Notes: generated from the sequence alone by a model not told the origin. Counted from the stretch's first letter, positions 42,350 through 53,526 are shown. The stretch is DNA of 64,000 bases from DATBLE01 sp963791425 (GCA_963791425.1 CAWBSE010000007.1:30009-94008); one strand, 5' to 3'. Numbers and translations: made by a program.

Positions 42350-43922
42350 CCGACACTCACGCTGGGCAACCGACCGCCGCCAATCTGCCTCAGACCAACC
42401 AAGCAGTTCCGTCTCTCGTTTAGCAGCGAAGCCCACGGCCAGCACGCTCATTGGCGGGGTCTCGGTCAATTTCGCCGGGGGGATTGCAAATGCGGCCCTG
42501 GCATTCGCGTTCACGGTTCTCATCGCCCATCCCTTGCTCCCGCGGGCGTCGGCGTCTTTTTTCAGGTAGTCGGAATCTTCTCAATACTCATCGTAGTCAC
42601 GCAGTTCGGATCGAGCGCAACGGTTGTCAAGACGATTTCCGAATATGGGCGCTTGGTCGCACCCGTGATATCGGGCGCGGCATCGCAGTCGCGCTCCTTC
42701 CAGCCGCCGCACTATCATTACGGCTGCGGTCTGTGTCTTCTTCCTCGCCCCGACACTTGCGGCGGCACTTGTGAAGCACGGGAGTCAACACGACGCGATC
42801 GTCTACTTGCAGGTGGTCGCTCCGTTCATTCCCTTTGCGGCGCTGTTCGCCATATTGCTCGGAGCGACGCGAGCATTGGGGACCATGTCGCCCACTGTTT
42901 ACCTCGACAGCATTGCCAAGCCGGCTCTGCGCCTCCTCGGAGTGGCCGCCGTGTCAGTCGTGACTCTGGCGCCGGTTGCAATCGGAGCAGCCTGGGCCGC
43001 GCCGCTCGCCCTTACCTTCGTCGTTGCAGGATTTGCGGTTGTTCGACGAGTGCGATCACAGTTGGCCGAACTAGGGGCCCGAAACTCAGACCGAGGCCGT
43101 TTACCATCCTGGTCCGCGAGTTCTACGGCTTGACCGCGCCTCAATGGCTAGCCGATGCTTTTCAGTTGGCCATCCTCTGGATCGATGTTCTGCTTGTTGG
43201 CGCTCTGGTGTCATCGAGGCAGGCCGGCGTCTACGGCGCTGTCTCGAGGCTGGTCATGATCGGCACACTGGGGTTGGCGGCACTCGTCTTCCGGCGGCCC
43301 GCTGCTGAGTGGTCTGCTTGCTCGAGGTGAGTTGGAGCAGGCGCGCAGCGCCTACCGCGTGACGACTCTGTGGCTATCTGCGGCATCGGTACCGGTGTTT
43401 CTTCGATGGCGACATTCGCGCCCGTGATCGTCCGCATCTTCGGAGTTGGATTCGGCTCCGGCGCCGGGGCGCTTACCATTCTGTCGGTGGCGATGTCGGC
43501 CGAGGTCATCGCAGGCCCAGCGCTTCTCGTGCTTCTGATGGGCGGCCGAAGCCGGATTATTCTAGCGATCAGCGCTTTCGGGTTCGTTGTCAACCTCGGC
43601 CTCAACTTGGCACTGATCCGCCATTGGAGATGAACGAGCCGCGATTGCCTGGGCCGCGAGCATTGTCGTGCACTTGGCACTGCGTCAGATCCAACGTATA
43701 TGGGGAATCAACCCGTTCGACCTGACGTTCATGCTCGTCGTTACGAGTGCAGGACTCTGTTATGGCGCCGGCGGTTTGATCGGAGCGCAACTCGGCGGGC
43801 AAACCATCTCGGCCTTACTCGTCACTGCGATACTCGCGACCATCGCCATGGAGCGATCCTCGGACCTTCCGAATGAGGCTCGCGCCTGGGGCTACTATGG
43901 AGACAATGACGGCGCGGAGTAG
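42350..43922 (+). pseudogene. Wzx-type polysaccharide flippase, at least five frameshifts
   Basis: Pieces of one polytopic MATE/PST-like protein appear in successive frames. STLIGGVSVNFAGGIANAAL starts near 42438 and FFQVVGIFSILIVVTQFGSS follows near 42560. Then come ORF 42771-43133 (VAPFIPFAALFAILLGATRALG), ORF 41711-43330 at 43100-43320 (AILWIDVLLVGALVSSRQAGVYG), ORF 43370-43633 (APVIVRIFGVGFGSGAGAL) and ORF 43668-43922. The order and helices match Wzx or oligosaccharide flippases, which move lipid-linked repeat units across the membrane. The start is uncertain. Confidence 0.7.
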
Positions 43923-44950
43923 ATGACCGTGAACAGCAGCGGCCAGCAAGCCCTCCAAGGGTCAGCGTCCGATGACTTGGTCGTGCTCTACATCGGTGGA
44001 GATGGTCGGAGCGGCAGCACGCTCCTTTCTGCCATGCTTGGCCGCTTTCCCGGCCTCTGGCCTGTAGGAGAATTGCGTGGCATCTGGCATGCAATAGAGA
44101 CAGACGAGCTTTGCGGCTGCGGTAGCCCTTTCAGCGAATGCGCTTTTTGGGTTGCTGTGGGTAAGAAGGCCTTTGGAGGATGGGACCGCGTCGATGCCAA
44201 GAACATGCTGTGTCTAGACGCCGCCTATGTGCGGCACCGCTTTGTCGCCCGGCTTCTCGTGCCGCAAGTGCGCCGTAGGCATGCGGTCCCACTCGCTAGG
44301 TATATGACGGTACTGAAGTCGATCTCCTCGGTGGTGCACGACATCTCCGGATGTGATGCGATCGTCGATTCGACGAGTGACCCGACGTATGCCTTTCTTC
44401 TTAACGGTGTTGCTGGGATGGACCTTCGTTCGTGCATCTTGTGCGTGACAGTCGTGGTGTCGCGTATTCCTGGGCGAAGAAGGGAGTCGCGCGACCGGAG
44501 TACGATCGCCACCCGACCTTGAGACAGACGCCCATGAACCGTCGGGGCATGGTGCGGTCGGCGCTTGAGTGGGATATCAAGAACGCTCTCCTGCACTGGT
44601 TGACCCATTAGCGGTGTTCCAGGTTTATTGATCCGATACGAGTCACTGGCCGTGATCCTGTCGGTGTTTTCGACAAATTCTTGCGCTCGTTGACCCGGAA
44701 GGACGCGTCAGCGCGTCCAGGAGGGGCGGGTCGGTCTCGTCACAAGAATACGAATCGTTGCCGCACCACACCCTCGGTGGAAACCGGGTTCGCTCTGCGC
44801 GGGGAACCGTGCCGATACGCGCTGATAACGAGTGGCAACGAGCGATGCCGCGTCTAAGCAGGCCTTCGTGGGCGTTATTACATTGCCTCGCCTCATCGCT
44901 TACGGATACGTGGGCGCGCGCGGTCGTATTGACGTGCGAGATGCGAATCC
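43923..44950 (+). pseudogene. sulfotransferase, multiple frameshifts
   Basis: ATG 43923 opens VVLYIGGDGRSGSTLLSAML, the 5'-phosphosulfate loop of PAPS sulfotransferases, then GRFPGLWPVGELRGIW, and CGCGSPFSECAFW, typical of actinobacterial members. ORF 43923-44522 then loses frame. Later frames carry VHLVRDSRGVAYSWAKKGVARP (3'-phosphate binding), an LIRYESLA segment near 44632-44655, and a C-terminal THTLGGNRVR-like segment near 44770. The enzyme would sulfate the exopolysaccharide or a sulfolipid. Confidence 0.75.
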
Positions 44951-44953
44951 GAC

Positions 44954-46131
44954 ATGCGCGTACTGGTTATATCCTTGAGTACATATAGTGCGCCTTTCAA
45001 CGACGGGAAACTGGCTGAACTGGGTCGCCGAATTGAAGACGTCACCGCAGTGGCCGGCGACGTGCCAACTCTCTGGGGCCGCGAGAACTCGAGCCGGCTG
45101 GAAACGGGTATCGAGTACACGTGTTGGAGACCTGTTTTCAGCGAGCAACGCCACGACGCTGCTGCGTGGCCTTGGGCGCGTTTCGCCGCCGGCAACACCC
45201 GACTTGATCCACAGATCGGAGTGCGAGCCGTGGCAGGCGTGTTGCTGTCGAATCGGTCTTGCTTGCGCGCAGACTCCGCATCCCGCTCGGCATCCAGTTC
45301 GCCGAGAATTACCCCTTCTCCGAGGCACTGGGGGTAACGTTCGGCGCGTTATCGGACGGCGCGTTCTGAAGCAGTGTCGCTACGCGATCGGGTGGTCGAG
45401 TGGGAGTACGGCGGTCGCTAGACGGCTTGCTCCGGCGCTGCGTGTCGAAACGTACCCTGCTACCGGCGTCCCTGCAGTTATCCGACCTGTGCATCGGCCT
45501 GATATCGGCGAGCGGTGGTTCGGCCCTGGACGTGGACGATCATGCGAAGCTCGCGTTCGTTGGCCGCTTCTCGCCGGAGAAGGGAATCGAAGACTTCCTG
45601 AACGTGGTGGAGATGCTCGCCGATCGCCTTGCTGTACGGGTGGCTATAGCGGGGGGCGAGTCCTCGGATCCGTCCTTGAACGCGTGGCAAACCTCGCATC
45701 CTGGGCTCGGGCGCACGGTGTTCTTGACCGACCTCAAGTTCGGAGCTACTGACGGCCGCGGACGTACTCGTTTGTCCCGCCGTACTACGGGCACGGTGAA
45801 GGAGCAGTTCGGCAAGGCTCCGCTGGAAGCGATGGCCGTCGGCACGCCCGTGTTTGCGTACAACTGCGGTGCGTTGAAAGAGGTCGTCCGAGACGGTGGC
45901 ATCGTGGTGGATGAGGGCGCGCGTATGACACTGGTTGACGAACTAGAGCGCTACTTCAGATCCTCACCCGAAACGCAGCGCCAACTGACCGATCAAGCGC
46001 TCGTCAGCGCGTCACGGTTCACCGACGCTGCTCTGGCGGACGGATTACTACGCATCTGGTCAGAGGTGCTTGCTACGCAAACAGATCCGGAGGAAACTAG
46101 ACCGATGGACACCTACGTCGCTCACAACTGA
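44954..46131 (+). pseudogene. GT4 family glycosyltransferase, frameshifted
   Basis: ATG 44954 starts MRVLVISLSTYSAPFNDGKL, an N-terminal GT-B Rossmann start. The middle is scrambled by frame changes near 45130-45400. ORF 45400-46131 carries the C-terminal domain: LAFVGRFSPEKGIEDFLNVVEML, VRVAIAGG, then KEQFGKAPLEAMAVGTPVFAY with the EX7E donor-site motif and ALKEVVRDGGIVVDEG. It should transfer a sugar from a nucleotide donor during repeat-unit assembly; the specificity is unknown. Confidence 0.75.
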
Positions 46132-46463
46132 GCCGCGGCGTATGAAGCCTCAACCAGCTTCAGTCGTAACCTCTCGCGACCTGTCGCCGACCGCTGGAAC
46201 TCCGCCTTTTGAGAGTTTCGTGGCCCAGTGAACTCCGGCGCTGGCAGGGCGACCCAGCAAGCGAAGCTCCTAGGGGTTATGAACCGGATCCAGCGTTCAA
46301 GAGCAGGCCTTGGCATTCGTCGGACGGCGGTTGCCAGATTTGCGCAGCACCTTCGTCGGCGACGCACGTGGTTGCCGGCTGACATCTCCCACTGAGCGCG
46401 AGTAGCGCACGTTTCACCGATGTTCGTCTTTCCGTGAGTGAAGGGGGGGATCCGCGTGCGGGT
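46132..46463. other. gene-poor gap between convergent polysaccharide-locus genes
   Basis: About 330 bases contain no recognisable gene. A weak plus-strand reading (NRIQRSRAGLGIRRTAVARF) might be residual coding, but it is interrupted by stops and has no family match. It separates the plus-strand arm from the minus-strand beta-helix gene. Confidence 0.3.
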
Positions 46464-48660
46464 CTAGCTGCAGATCGACACCGTCAGCCCGTCTCTGTCA
46501 TTGCCCACGAGCGCCCACTCTTGAGGAGTTAGCTTACCGTCGAGAGCGCGACTCGTAGGGCTTCGCCACGCAAAGGGGTAGGCGATGCAACCCAAATAGT
46601 ACGCGTTGTGATCAAAGCTGTTATTCCGCGAGGTGAAGTAGCTTGGGTCATCAACCCCTTGAGCCATTCCTGTTTGCCCGCGCCCCATGACAACGGTATT
46701 GTCATGGACGCGAACATCGGTGAACCTGGTGAGGACCGTGGAGCCCGCTACCCCGGTCGGTCTGGGTGATCCCGATGCCGTTCCAGTTGCCGACGACGAG
46801 ATTGCCTGTCACCTCTGCGTTTGGCGACGAGGCGATTAGGATCCCGGCTCCGTCAAGCCAACCCGACCGTGTCTCGAATCCGTTGTTGACCACCACGTTG
46901 TTCCTGATGACCGCGTCGTAGCTGATCTCATCGGCAATGCCCTCGAGGCTGTTGTTCGAGACGTAGTTGCCTTCGTAGGTCGTGTTGATGTTGTCAATAT
47001 CGCTCCAAAGACCGGGACCGTTGTTGTCGTGCACGTAATTCCCCCGCACGATGAGGCCGTCCGTGAGTACGAACTTTCCGCCTCCGGCCTCCCACCTGCC
47101 GCTGAAACGAGCCGTGTTGTTAGTGGCCAGTTCGTTGTATTCGACGAGCCTACCCCCGCCCAGTCCGATCTGACCGTTGTCGTGAATCAGGTTGAAGCGA
47201 ATAACGTCACAGTTCGTGAGGCCTGTTCCGTGGTTCAGCGATACGTCGTTGTCTTCGACGACCCACCCAAGACCACAGTTGACCGCCCCCGTCTGCGCCG
47301 GGTTTGCGAACTTCTCGATTGTTAGTCCGCGCACTGTTACACCGCTACCCGACGTCTTCCAGCCGTGGAACGCCTCAGGTGAAACCGCCACTTCCACATT
47401 GTGGCCACGAGGGTCGTCAGCGATGTAGATCGCATGTGCGCTGTAGTCGAAGAAGAATGCTCCGCGCCGGAGCTCCGAGAGGCTCATCACGCGTGCGAGC
47501 AGTCGATTGTCGAAGTAGACGTCGTGTGCGTACTTGCACCCATCGTATGTCGGTGAGTCGCAGGTGCCCTTGAGAAGGGTCTCCTGCTCCATCTGTCCCG
47601 CCGCTACCCATGTGGACCCGGAAGATTGCGTAAAGAAGCCCGAGATGTCGACCGCACCGCTGAGAATCGCCCCCGGTTGGCCGATGAAGCTGTCGTTCGC
47701 CCGTGGCACGACGGCCGTGGTCATCCGATGAACGCCCTGAGTGATGCAGAAAGTCGTTCCTGGCCCATTCGCGGCAACCGCAGTGACGAGATCCGTGCTG
47801 GTGCCTACGACCACGCCCGAGCAGGTTGAAGAGGCTTTGCGGGGCCCGACATTCGTCGGTGGCGGGGGGACTTGGGGGCCGGGAGCCCCGGTCCGGAGGA
47901 TAAGGCCACTTGGGGTGGAGGTGGCTGACGCGGAACCCGCATTGTTGCTCGCAGTCACGACCACACGGAGTCTCGTGCCGACGTCGATGCTTGCCGCGGC
48001 GTAAATGTACGCGGTTGCGCCTGGGATCGGAACACAGCCGGCACCCGATGGGTCGCAGCGCTGCCAGCGGTAGCCAAAGCTGAGGGGGCTTGTCCCCTGC
48101 CAGACGCCGTTCGCCGGATGGAGGGACTGTCCCACCTGGGGGAGGCCGGCCACCATGGGGACGCCAGCGGTTGACGGCGCAACGGCAGGCCCTAGCCCGG
48201 AGACGACACCGCTGGGCGATGAAACCGCTGAGGCGGATCCCGCAGAGTTGCGTGCGGTTACGACCACGCGGAGGCGACTGCCGACATCGATGCCGGCAAC
48301 CGTGTAGCTGTACGCCGTCGCTCCAGGGACAGCCGTACAGTCCGCGCCCGACGTGTCACAACGCTGCCACTGAAAGCTGAAGGTGAGGGGGCTCGTTCCT
48401 TGCCAGACGCCGTTCGCCGGATGAAGCGCTTGGCCGAGTTGTGGAAGCCCATCAACAATTGGGGCGCTGACATTCGCGGGCGCGGCGATAAGAGTCGATC
48501 CAGCTTTGCTAGACGCCGAGGGTGTTGCGAGCAGTGCCAATCCTGCACAGAGCAACGGCACCAGCACCAAGCGTGTTGGGTCCGCTACTCCGCGGCCGAG
48601 CCCAGCGACGATCAGTCGCAGGAACCGATGATGAACTCGACGAGCCGCAAGTCGTTCCAC
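46464..48660 (-). pseudogene. secreted beta-helix protein with two Ig-like repeats, one frameshift
   Basis: ORF 46702-48660 (652 residues) starts with a basic stretch and a hydrophobic export helix (VLVPLLCAGLALLATPSASS). Two near-identical about 90-residue repeats follow (about 60-240), each containing LHPANGVWQGTSPL, a WQRCD segment and VGxRLRVVVTA, an Ig-like domain frequent in actinobacterial secreted proteins. Residues 275-640 are a right-handed beta-helix with Asn-rich coils. A one-base shift near 46750 continues into a short frame ending at 46464 with a terminal Cys. The protein is likely cell-surface and may act on or bind polysaccharide. Confidence 0.8.
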
Positions 48661-48757
48661 ACTCCTTCCCGTCGACGGTCTTCGCGGCTGTACCTAATCC
48701 CTCCGGCGAGTGAAAACGCTGCAATAGGGCAATTCGGTCGCTGGGTGGCGCGGATTT

Positions 48758-48798
48758 CACTTCGCGGGAGGTCGCTGGTTCGATCCCAGCCGCGCCCA
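48758..48798 (+). other. 3' half of a tRNA gene (candidate attachment-site scar)
   Basis: The sequence contains a canonical T arm (stem GCTGG 48774-48778, loop TTCGATC, stem CCAGC 48786-48790). Then follow the seven-base acceptor strand CGCGCCC and discriminator A at 48798, preceded by AGGTC and a GCGGG anticodon-stem 3' strand. No matching 5' half (acceptor GGGCGCG, D arm) lies upstream. A tRNA 3' half alone is the usual footprint left by integrase-mediated insertion at a tRNA gene. Confidence 0.6.
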
Positions 48799-48802
48799 TT
48801 CG

Positions 48803-48829
48803 GGAAGGCCCTGGAAACGGGGCCTTTCC
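48803..48829 (+). terminator. hairpin after the tRNA 3' fragment
   Basis: GGAAGGCCC (48803-48811) pairs with GGGCCTTTCC (48820-48829), with one extra base. It lies 5 bases after the tRNA discriminator, the normal place for a tRNA terminator, and supports the view that the fragment was carried together with its native downstream sequence. Confidence 0.5.
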
Positions 48830-49445
48830 GGTGAGTCGAGGTCGGGCGAGGATGTCGGATCGGCCGTGTTGCAAAGCGTTTGCAAAGCTGGGGAATGGGC
48901 GGGGTCGGCCAGCATGGCGTGCCGGAACAGAAGAAGGCGGGAGCGGCAGCGCCTCCAGGTCAGGAGTCCCGCGCCCCGTCTCTCCCGCCGGCACTTCCTC
49001 CACCCCCAGGGCGTTGTCACCGCGCCAGTCGAACACCTGGAAGGTAAGGATCCGCCGCCCGCCCCCGGTTCCTCGCGCCGGGCACCCTCCTTCCCACCGC
49101 CCAGAGGTGTCTGGTTTCCAGGAGTGGACAGCCTGGGCACCTCCTCCACCGCCCAGAGGTGTCTGGTTTCCAGGAGTGGACAGCCTGGGCGCCCTTCCGA
49201 TACCTAATGTCTGATTTCGGAGAGACGGGGGAAGCAGCGAGCGTGCCGTTACGCGGCCGGATGGACCGACGGGCCTGCGAGGGGCTTGCCTCTCGCGGGA
49301 TCCGACCGGACACGCTCGCGGAGTACAGGAGCCCCAGCGGAAGCTTCGCCAGCCCGGCGGAAGCCTTAGTTACGATTGACACACCTTTGGACGTAGACGA
49401 GAATCGGATGGTGGATTCGCACGGAGCGAGGCGGTTGGGCAGTGC
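48830..49445. other. gene-poor interval with tandem repeat, upstream of oatA-like gene
   Basis: About 615 bases hold no recognisable gene. Open frames are low-complexity or artefactual; the minus-strand reading GAAGIEPATS at about 48780 is the well-known spurious translation of a tRNA flank. It contains two copies of a 45-bp repeat (49094-49190) and the promoter region of the acyltransferase gene. Confidence 0.45.
49094..49190. repeat. two tandem 45-bp direct repeats, 52-bp period
   Basis: Unit 49094-49138 is repeated identically at 49146-49190, separated by seven bases. Each unit contains GGTGTCTGGTTTCCAGGAGT. The perfect identity implies a recent duplication or array contraction. With two copies, a long unit and no neighbouring cas genes, it is not a CRISPR array. 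Confidence 0.9.
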
Positions 49446-51743
49446 GTGATTCGGTTTCGCGCAGATATTGAGGGCCTACGTGCGGTCGCCGTCTTATTGG
49501 TGATCTTCGACCACCTGTCGTTCCGAGGGTTCCAGGGCGGGTTCATCGGCGTCGATGTGTTCTTCGTCATTTCTGGCTATCTGATCACGAGCCTTCTCGT
49601 GGCGGAATACGCGGAGAAAGCGATGGAGCCGCGGAGGCGAGGGATTGGGTCGATCTCGATCGGCGGCTTCTACCTTCGCCGGGCACGAAGAATCTTGCCC
49701 GCCGCACTCGCCGTAATCGCAGCGGTACTCATTGCCGCCCGGATGCTCTTGAACTCACTGCGCGTTGCGCAGGTTCAACACGACGCCTGGTGGGCGGCAC
49801 TGTTCGGCTCGAACATCAACTTCATCCGACAGAGCAGCAATTACTTCACGGCTGGCCTTGCGAGCAGTTCTCCCTTCCGCCATTACTGGTCGCTTGCGGT
49901 CGAGGAGCAGTTCTATCTCGTCTGGCCGGCTCTGCTGCTTGTCATCACGGCATTCCACGGCTTGCGCGTTCGGAGCACACACATTTCTTGGCGGCGGCGG
50001 CTCGGGATCGGGCTGGTCGTAATTTTCGCCGCTTCATTCATCTGGTCGGTCCACGACACGGCAACCAACCCGGCCAGCGCGTACTTCTCGACCCTCACGC
50101 GCGCCTGGGAGCTCGCACTCGGTGCGCTGATCGCGGTCGCGACCACTCAAGCCACAAGACTCGGCCGCCGAGTGGCCGCGGCTGCATCCTTTGCGGGCGT
50201 TGGGCTCTTGCTGATCGGTTGTGTCGTTATCGACGCGAATAGCGCGTTTCCCGGGTACATCGCGCTGCTGCCGACGCTTGGCGCAGGGCTTCTGATCGTC
50301 GCCGGCCTCACAAACGCACCGCCTCTGCCGAACCGCGCACTGAGCATCCCACCGATGCGATTCGTGGGCCGGATCTCGTACTCGTTCTACCTCTGGCATT
50401 GGCCGATCATCGTCTTCGCCGTCGCGCTGTATCCGCACGCAAGTACACAGCTGCCCACCCGGTTCGGGATCCTCGTGCTCACGTTCGTGATCGCCACGGT
50501 GAGCTACTACGCCATCGAGCGCCCATTCCGCAAACTGTCGCTGCGCGGGGACAGTGACTGGGCGGATCGATTCTTCGAAAGGATCGAACGTGGATGGAAG
50601 TCCGCAGGGTTCGCAATCGCAGCGCTCGGCGGCGCCGCACTACTCGGCGGCTTGTTCGTGTTCGCGGAGCACGCCGGTGGCGGCGACCAGACCGCGCTCG
50701 CAGGGACCGGCTCGGGCGCAGCAGTCTCGCACGCCGCTGCGCTTCCACATGCGCTTCCTCACAGACCATTTGCACGCACGGCGACACGGAAGACGCCGGC
50801 ATCCGCCCGGGCCGGCAAGAGCTCGACATACGACCAGCTCCTAGCGCATTGGCAAAGCCGGGTTCGTCAAAGCGTGCACATCACCGACTTGCCCCCAAGC
50901 CTCCAGCCGCTGCCGGACCATCTGACCGAGGTTCCGAGGCCCTGCCAGATCTACCGACTCGCGATAGTTGCGCATGAACAAGAGTGCGCCTGGGGAAACC
51001 CGAACGCTCGCTACGTCGCGGCAATTACAGGCGACTCACACGGTGGAATGTGGCTGACAACACTCGAGGGGGCACTGAACGCGCAGCAGTGGGCACTCCA
51101 CCCCTTCACACGTTCATGGTGCGGATGGTCGGGAGGCTCAGAATTCGTCTACTCCGCCAGCGAGCGCTCGGCCAACCGGGACTGCCCAGAGCTCCAACAG
51201 CAAACGGTACGAGAACTCAAGAGGATTCACCCCGATCTGCTCATCCTCTCGGAATATGGCGTCCACACCGACCAGCAGATGAGCGACGCACTCAGCCAGC
51301 TCACGCACGTCGCCAAACACGTCGTCGTCCTCGGGCACACACCCGAGATCCCGAGCTTCATCACCTGCCTACAGGGAGCCTCACAGATCTCTGCATGCAG
51401 CGGCCAACTCGATCAGAAGGCACTCTCCGACGTCGCAGCCGAACAGCGTGTCGCTTCGCTCTTCAACGTCCCGTTCATCGACACCACACCGTGGTTCTGC
51501 ACCGGCGTCACCTGCCCCTCGGTCATCGACGGGGCTCCGGCGTTCGTCGACGGCAATCACATCACCGCCGCAATCGCCCCAAGACTCATCCCACTTCTCC
51601 GAGCAGCCCTCAAACAGGATGGCGCTCTCTCCCTAACCAGCTCAGCCCACTCCCCGAGTATCGGGCTAGCCGCGATCCAGAAAGCTCTCAAACCACAGCT
51701 CGAGCGTGAACAAGCTCCACAGCAACTTGCTCGTAATCCTTAG
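49446..51743 (+). CDS. acyltransferase 3 (OatA-like) with C-terminal SGNH domain
   Basis: This is an intact 765-residue protein from GTG 49446. Residues 1-395 form the 10-helix Acyl_transf_3 domain: RADIEGLRAVAVLLVIFDHL (catalytic His region), GGFIGVDVFFVISGYLITSLL, FYLRRARRILPA, YWSLAVEEQFYLVWP, and YSFYLWHWPIIVFAVALYPH. Residues about 470-740 are an extracytoplasmic SGNH hydrolase-like domain with ITGDSHGGMWLTTLE (block I Ser in GDSH) and VDGNHIT near the C-terminus (Asp/His). It should O-acetylate a surface glycan. It is one of the few unbroken genes of the locus. Confidence 0.92.
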   Translation: MIRFRADIEGLRAVAVLLVIFDHLSFRGFQGGFIGVDVFFVISGYLITSLLVAEYAEKAMEPRRRGIGSISIGGFYLRRARRILPAALAVIAAVLIAARMLLNSLRVAQVQHDAWWAALFGSNINFIRQSSNYFTAGLASSSPFRHYWSLAVEEQFYLVWPALLLVITAFHGLRVRSTHISWRRRLGIGLVVIFAASFIWSVHDTATNPASAYFSTLTRAWELALGALIAVATTQATRLGRRVAAAASFAGVGLLLIGCVVIDANSAFPGYIALLPTLGAGLLIVAGLTNAPPLPNRALSIPPMRFVGRISYSFYLWHWPIIVFAVALYPHASTQLPTRFGILVLTFVIATVSYYAIERPFRKLSLRGDSDWADRFFERIERGWKSAGFAIAALGGAALLGGLFVFAEHAGGGDQTALAGTGSGAAVSHAAALPHALPHRPFARTATRKTPASARAGKSSTYDQLLAHWQSRVRQSVHITDLPPSLQPLPDHLTEVPRPCQIYRLAIVAHEQECAWGNPNARYVAAITGDSHGGMWLTTLEGALNAQQWALHPFTRSWCGWSGGSEFVYSASERSANRDCPELQQQTVRELKRIHPDLLILSEYGVHTDQQMSDALSQLTHVAKHVVVLGHTPEIPSFITCLQGASQISACSGQLDQKALSDVAAEQRVASLFNVPFIDTTPWFCTGVTCPSVIDGAPAFVDGNHITAAIAPRLIPLLRAALKQDGALSLTSSAHSPSIGLAAIQKALKPQLEREQAPQQLARNP

Positions 51744-53526
51744 TACCGGTTGCGGTCGCCGCTCGGAACCGATCAACTGTCTCGAGCCGAAAGAGACCGC
51801 GCCGTCCGAGACGACCTTCCGACAGCGCCTCCGCGACCGGTCCGGTGGTCTGAGTAACCCACCATCGGATCGGCGATCCGAGCCCTCCCTTCTTGCGGTC
51901 AAGAACGCGATCAGGAACGCGCTGCCGCATCGCATCTTTGAGCGGAAGCTTCAGCTTGAGTCTCGACAGCTTTGCCGACGAGGGAACGCCCATGGCGAAG
52001 TCGACAAACGCCGAGTCGAGAAAGGGGTTGTACGTGAGAAGTCCGAAGTGTCGCCCGAGAGTCTCGGACCTCTCGCACACAATGCTCGGGTGTCTGCGTC
52101 TTGAGATCCAGGTACAAGAATTGACCAAGGGGGTCCATCTCGCTGGCTCTGTCGAAGTAAGCGTTCATTTCACGACGCGGATCACGCGTGAGGTTGAATA
52201 CACGGAGGAGAGGAACAGCGACTGCAGCTCTGCTGGTGTCGCCTGAATGAAAAAACCAGCATACATTTCCGCGAGGCTCAGCTTTCGGAGACTGAGCAAG
52301 CGCGTGAGATCGAAGTGGACTTGAGACGCTCGCGCATTCTGGGCCACTGGCTTCATGCCGGAGAGGCCATTCAGAAGATGCCAGAATGGTGTCGGCACGC
52401 GACGCATGTATTGAAGTAACGCGAGTACCTTGTGCCGCCGTTCCCCGGTAAAGAGGAAATCTCCTCCAATGCCAGTCATGATTCCTTCGGCTTCGACCCG
52501 TGCAGCACTCATGACGGCCCTAACACAATGCAGCCACCGTCACACACCGGCTCCTCTAGAGCTCCGACGATTTCCGGTGTCGTTGGACGGCCTCGGGCCT
52601 AGCCAAAGCATGTGATGGTCTGTCGCGAAGCGTCTCGCTACGAGTTGCGACAGTTCAGGCTCCTCGGGATTTGGCAGGTAGCGGTTGAGCTTGGGGTGCG
52701 AAGCCTCCGAAATAGGTGGGAAAGGAGGAATTCGTCGCCTGGCTAATTGCTGAGACGACGCTGCTGCTGTCCACGCCACCGCTCAGGAAGGATCCCCAAC
52801 GGCCGCCTAGCGAAAGCCCCGTCGCTACGCTCCGGTCTAGCTGCTCGGCGACCTCATGAGCCAATTCCATGGCCGGTCGGCTAGTGATGCGCGTCGGGTC
52901 GTGTGGGACATCGTAGTACGCTGTCTGTGTGAGCGCGCCGCCTCGGCTCTGCAAGATAGTCCCCGCTGGGAGTTTCTCGACCTCCCGGAACATGGAGTGC
53001 GGTGTTGGCACCCACCCGATCATCAGAAAGGCGTGGATGCTGTCGAGGTCGACGGCGAACGCGACTTTCAGTATCGAGGAGATCGGAGATGGTGTCGGCA
53101 AACGTGACGGTATCTCGGCCACGGGTCAAGTACGGCTCGGGCGATCCCAAGCTTGTCGCGCACGAGAAGTATCGAACGCCGCCGGCGGTCTAAAATCACG
53201 GCGCAAAAGGCACCGTCAACCAAAGACAACGCGTTAGTGCCGTGGTCTCGATAGAGCGTCGCAAGCACGTCAGCTGCCTTCGCTCCCAGGCAAGCCCGAT
53301 GCGGGGGTGGCGTAGTCGTCAAGCTTCCGCTTAGTACTACTGTGATGTCTCCGCTGTCGCAGTCGGAACGACCAGCGCGTGGATCATCCGCGAGCGTCAA
53401 ACGGATGAGTGGGCGATTGTGGTGCGAGGTAGCTTCACTTCGAGAGCCGCGCTCGCTTGGCATGAGGGTCAATGCCATGTCGTCGGACAGGCGATTGTCG
53501 GTAGGGAAGGAAATGGAGAACGACAT
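51666..53526 (-). pseudogene. asparagine synthase-like protein without N-terminal Cys, frameshifted
   Basis: ATG 53526 gives MSFSISFPTDNRLSDDMAL, so there is no Cys2 nucleophile. The GATase-like fold still follows (LATLYRDHGTNALSLVDGAF, ILLVRDKLG). ORF 52655-53122 has the PP-loop GSFLSGGVDSSSVVSAIS; ORF 52165-52512 has GIMTGIGGDFLF; ORF 51688-52128 has LTYNPFLDSAFVDFAMG and PDRVLDRKKGGLGSPI. The final frame ends LLWSLFTLELWFESFL at 51666, the usual AsnB tail. It probably adenylates a carboxylate for amide formation without its own glutaminase. It converges on the acyltransferase gene, overlapping by 78 bases. Confidence 0.72.

Noticed and set aside
48650..48860. Minus-strand protein starting MGAAGIEPATS
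   Set aside because: This is the known spurious translation of a tRNA 3' end and flank, matching the T arm seen at 48774-48790.
49094..49190. Possible CRISPR array
   Set aside because: Only two units, 45 bp long with a 7-bp gap, and no cas genes in the window.
51666..53526. Lasso-peptide cyclase (McjC-like) reading of the Cys-less AsnB homologue
   Set aside because: No precursor peptide, PqqD-like or transglutaminase-like protease gene is nearby; the neighbours are glycosyltransferases, so an EPS role is simpler.
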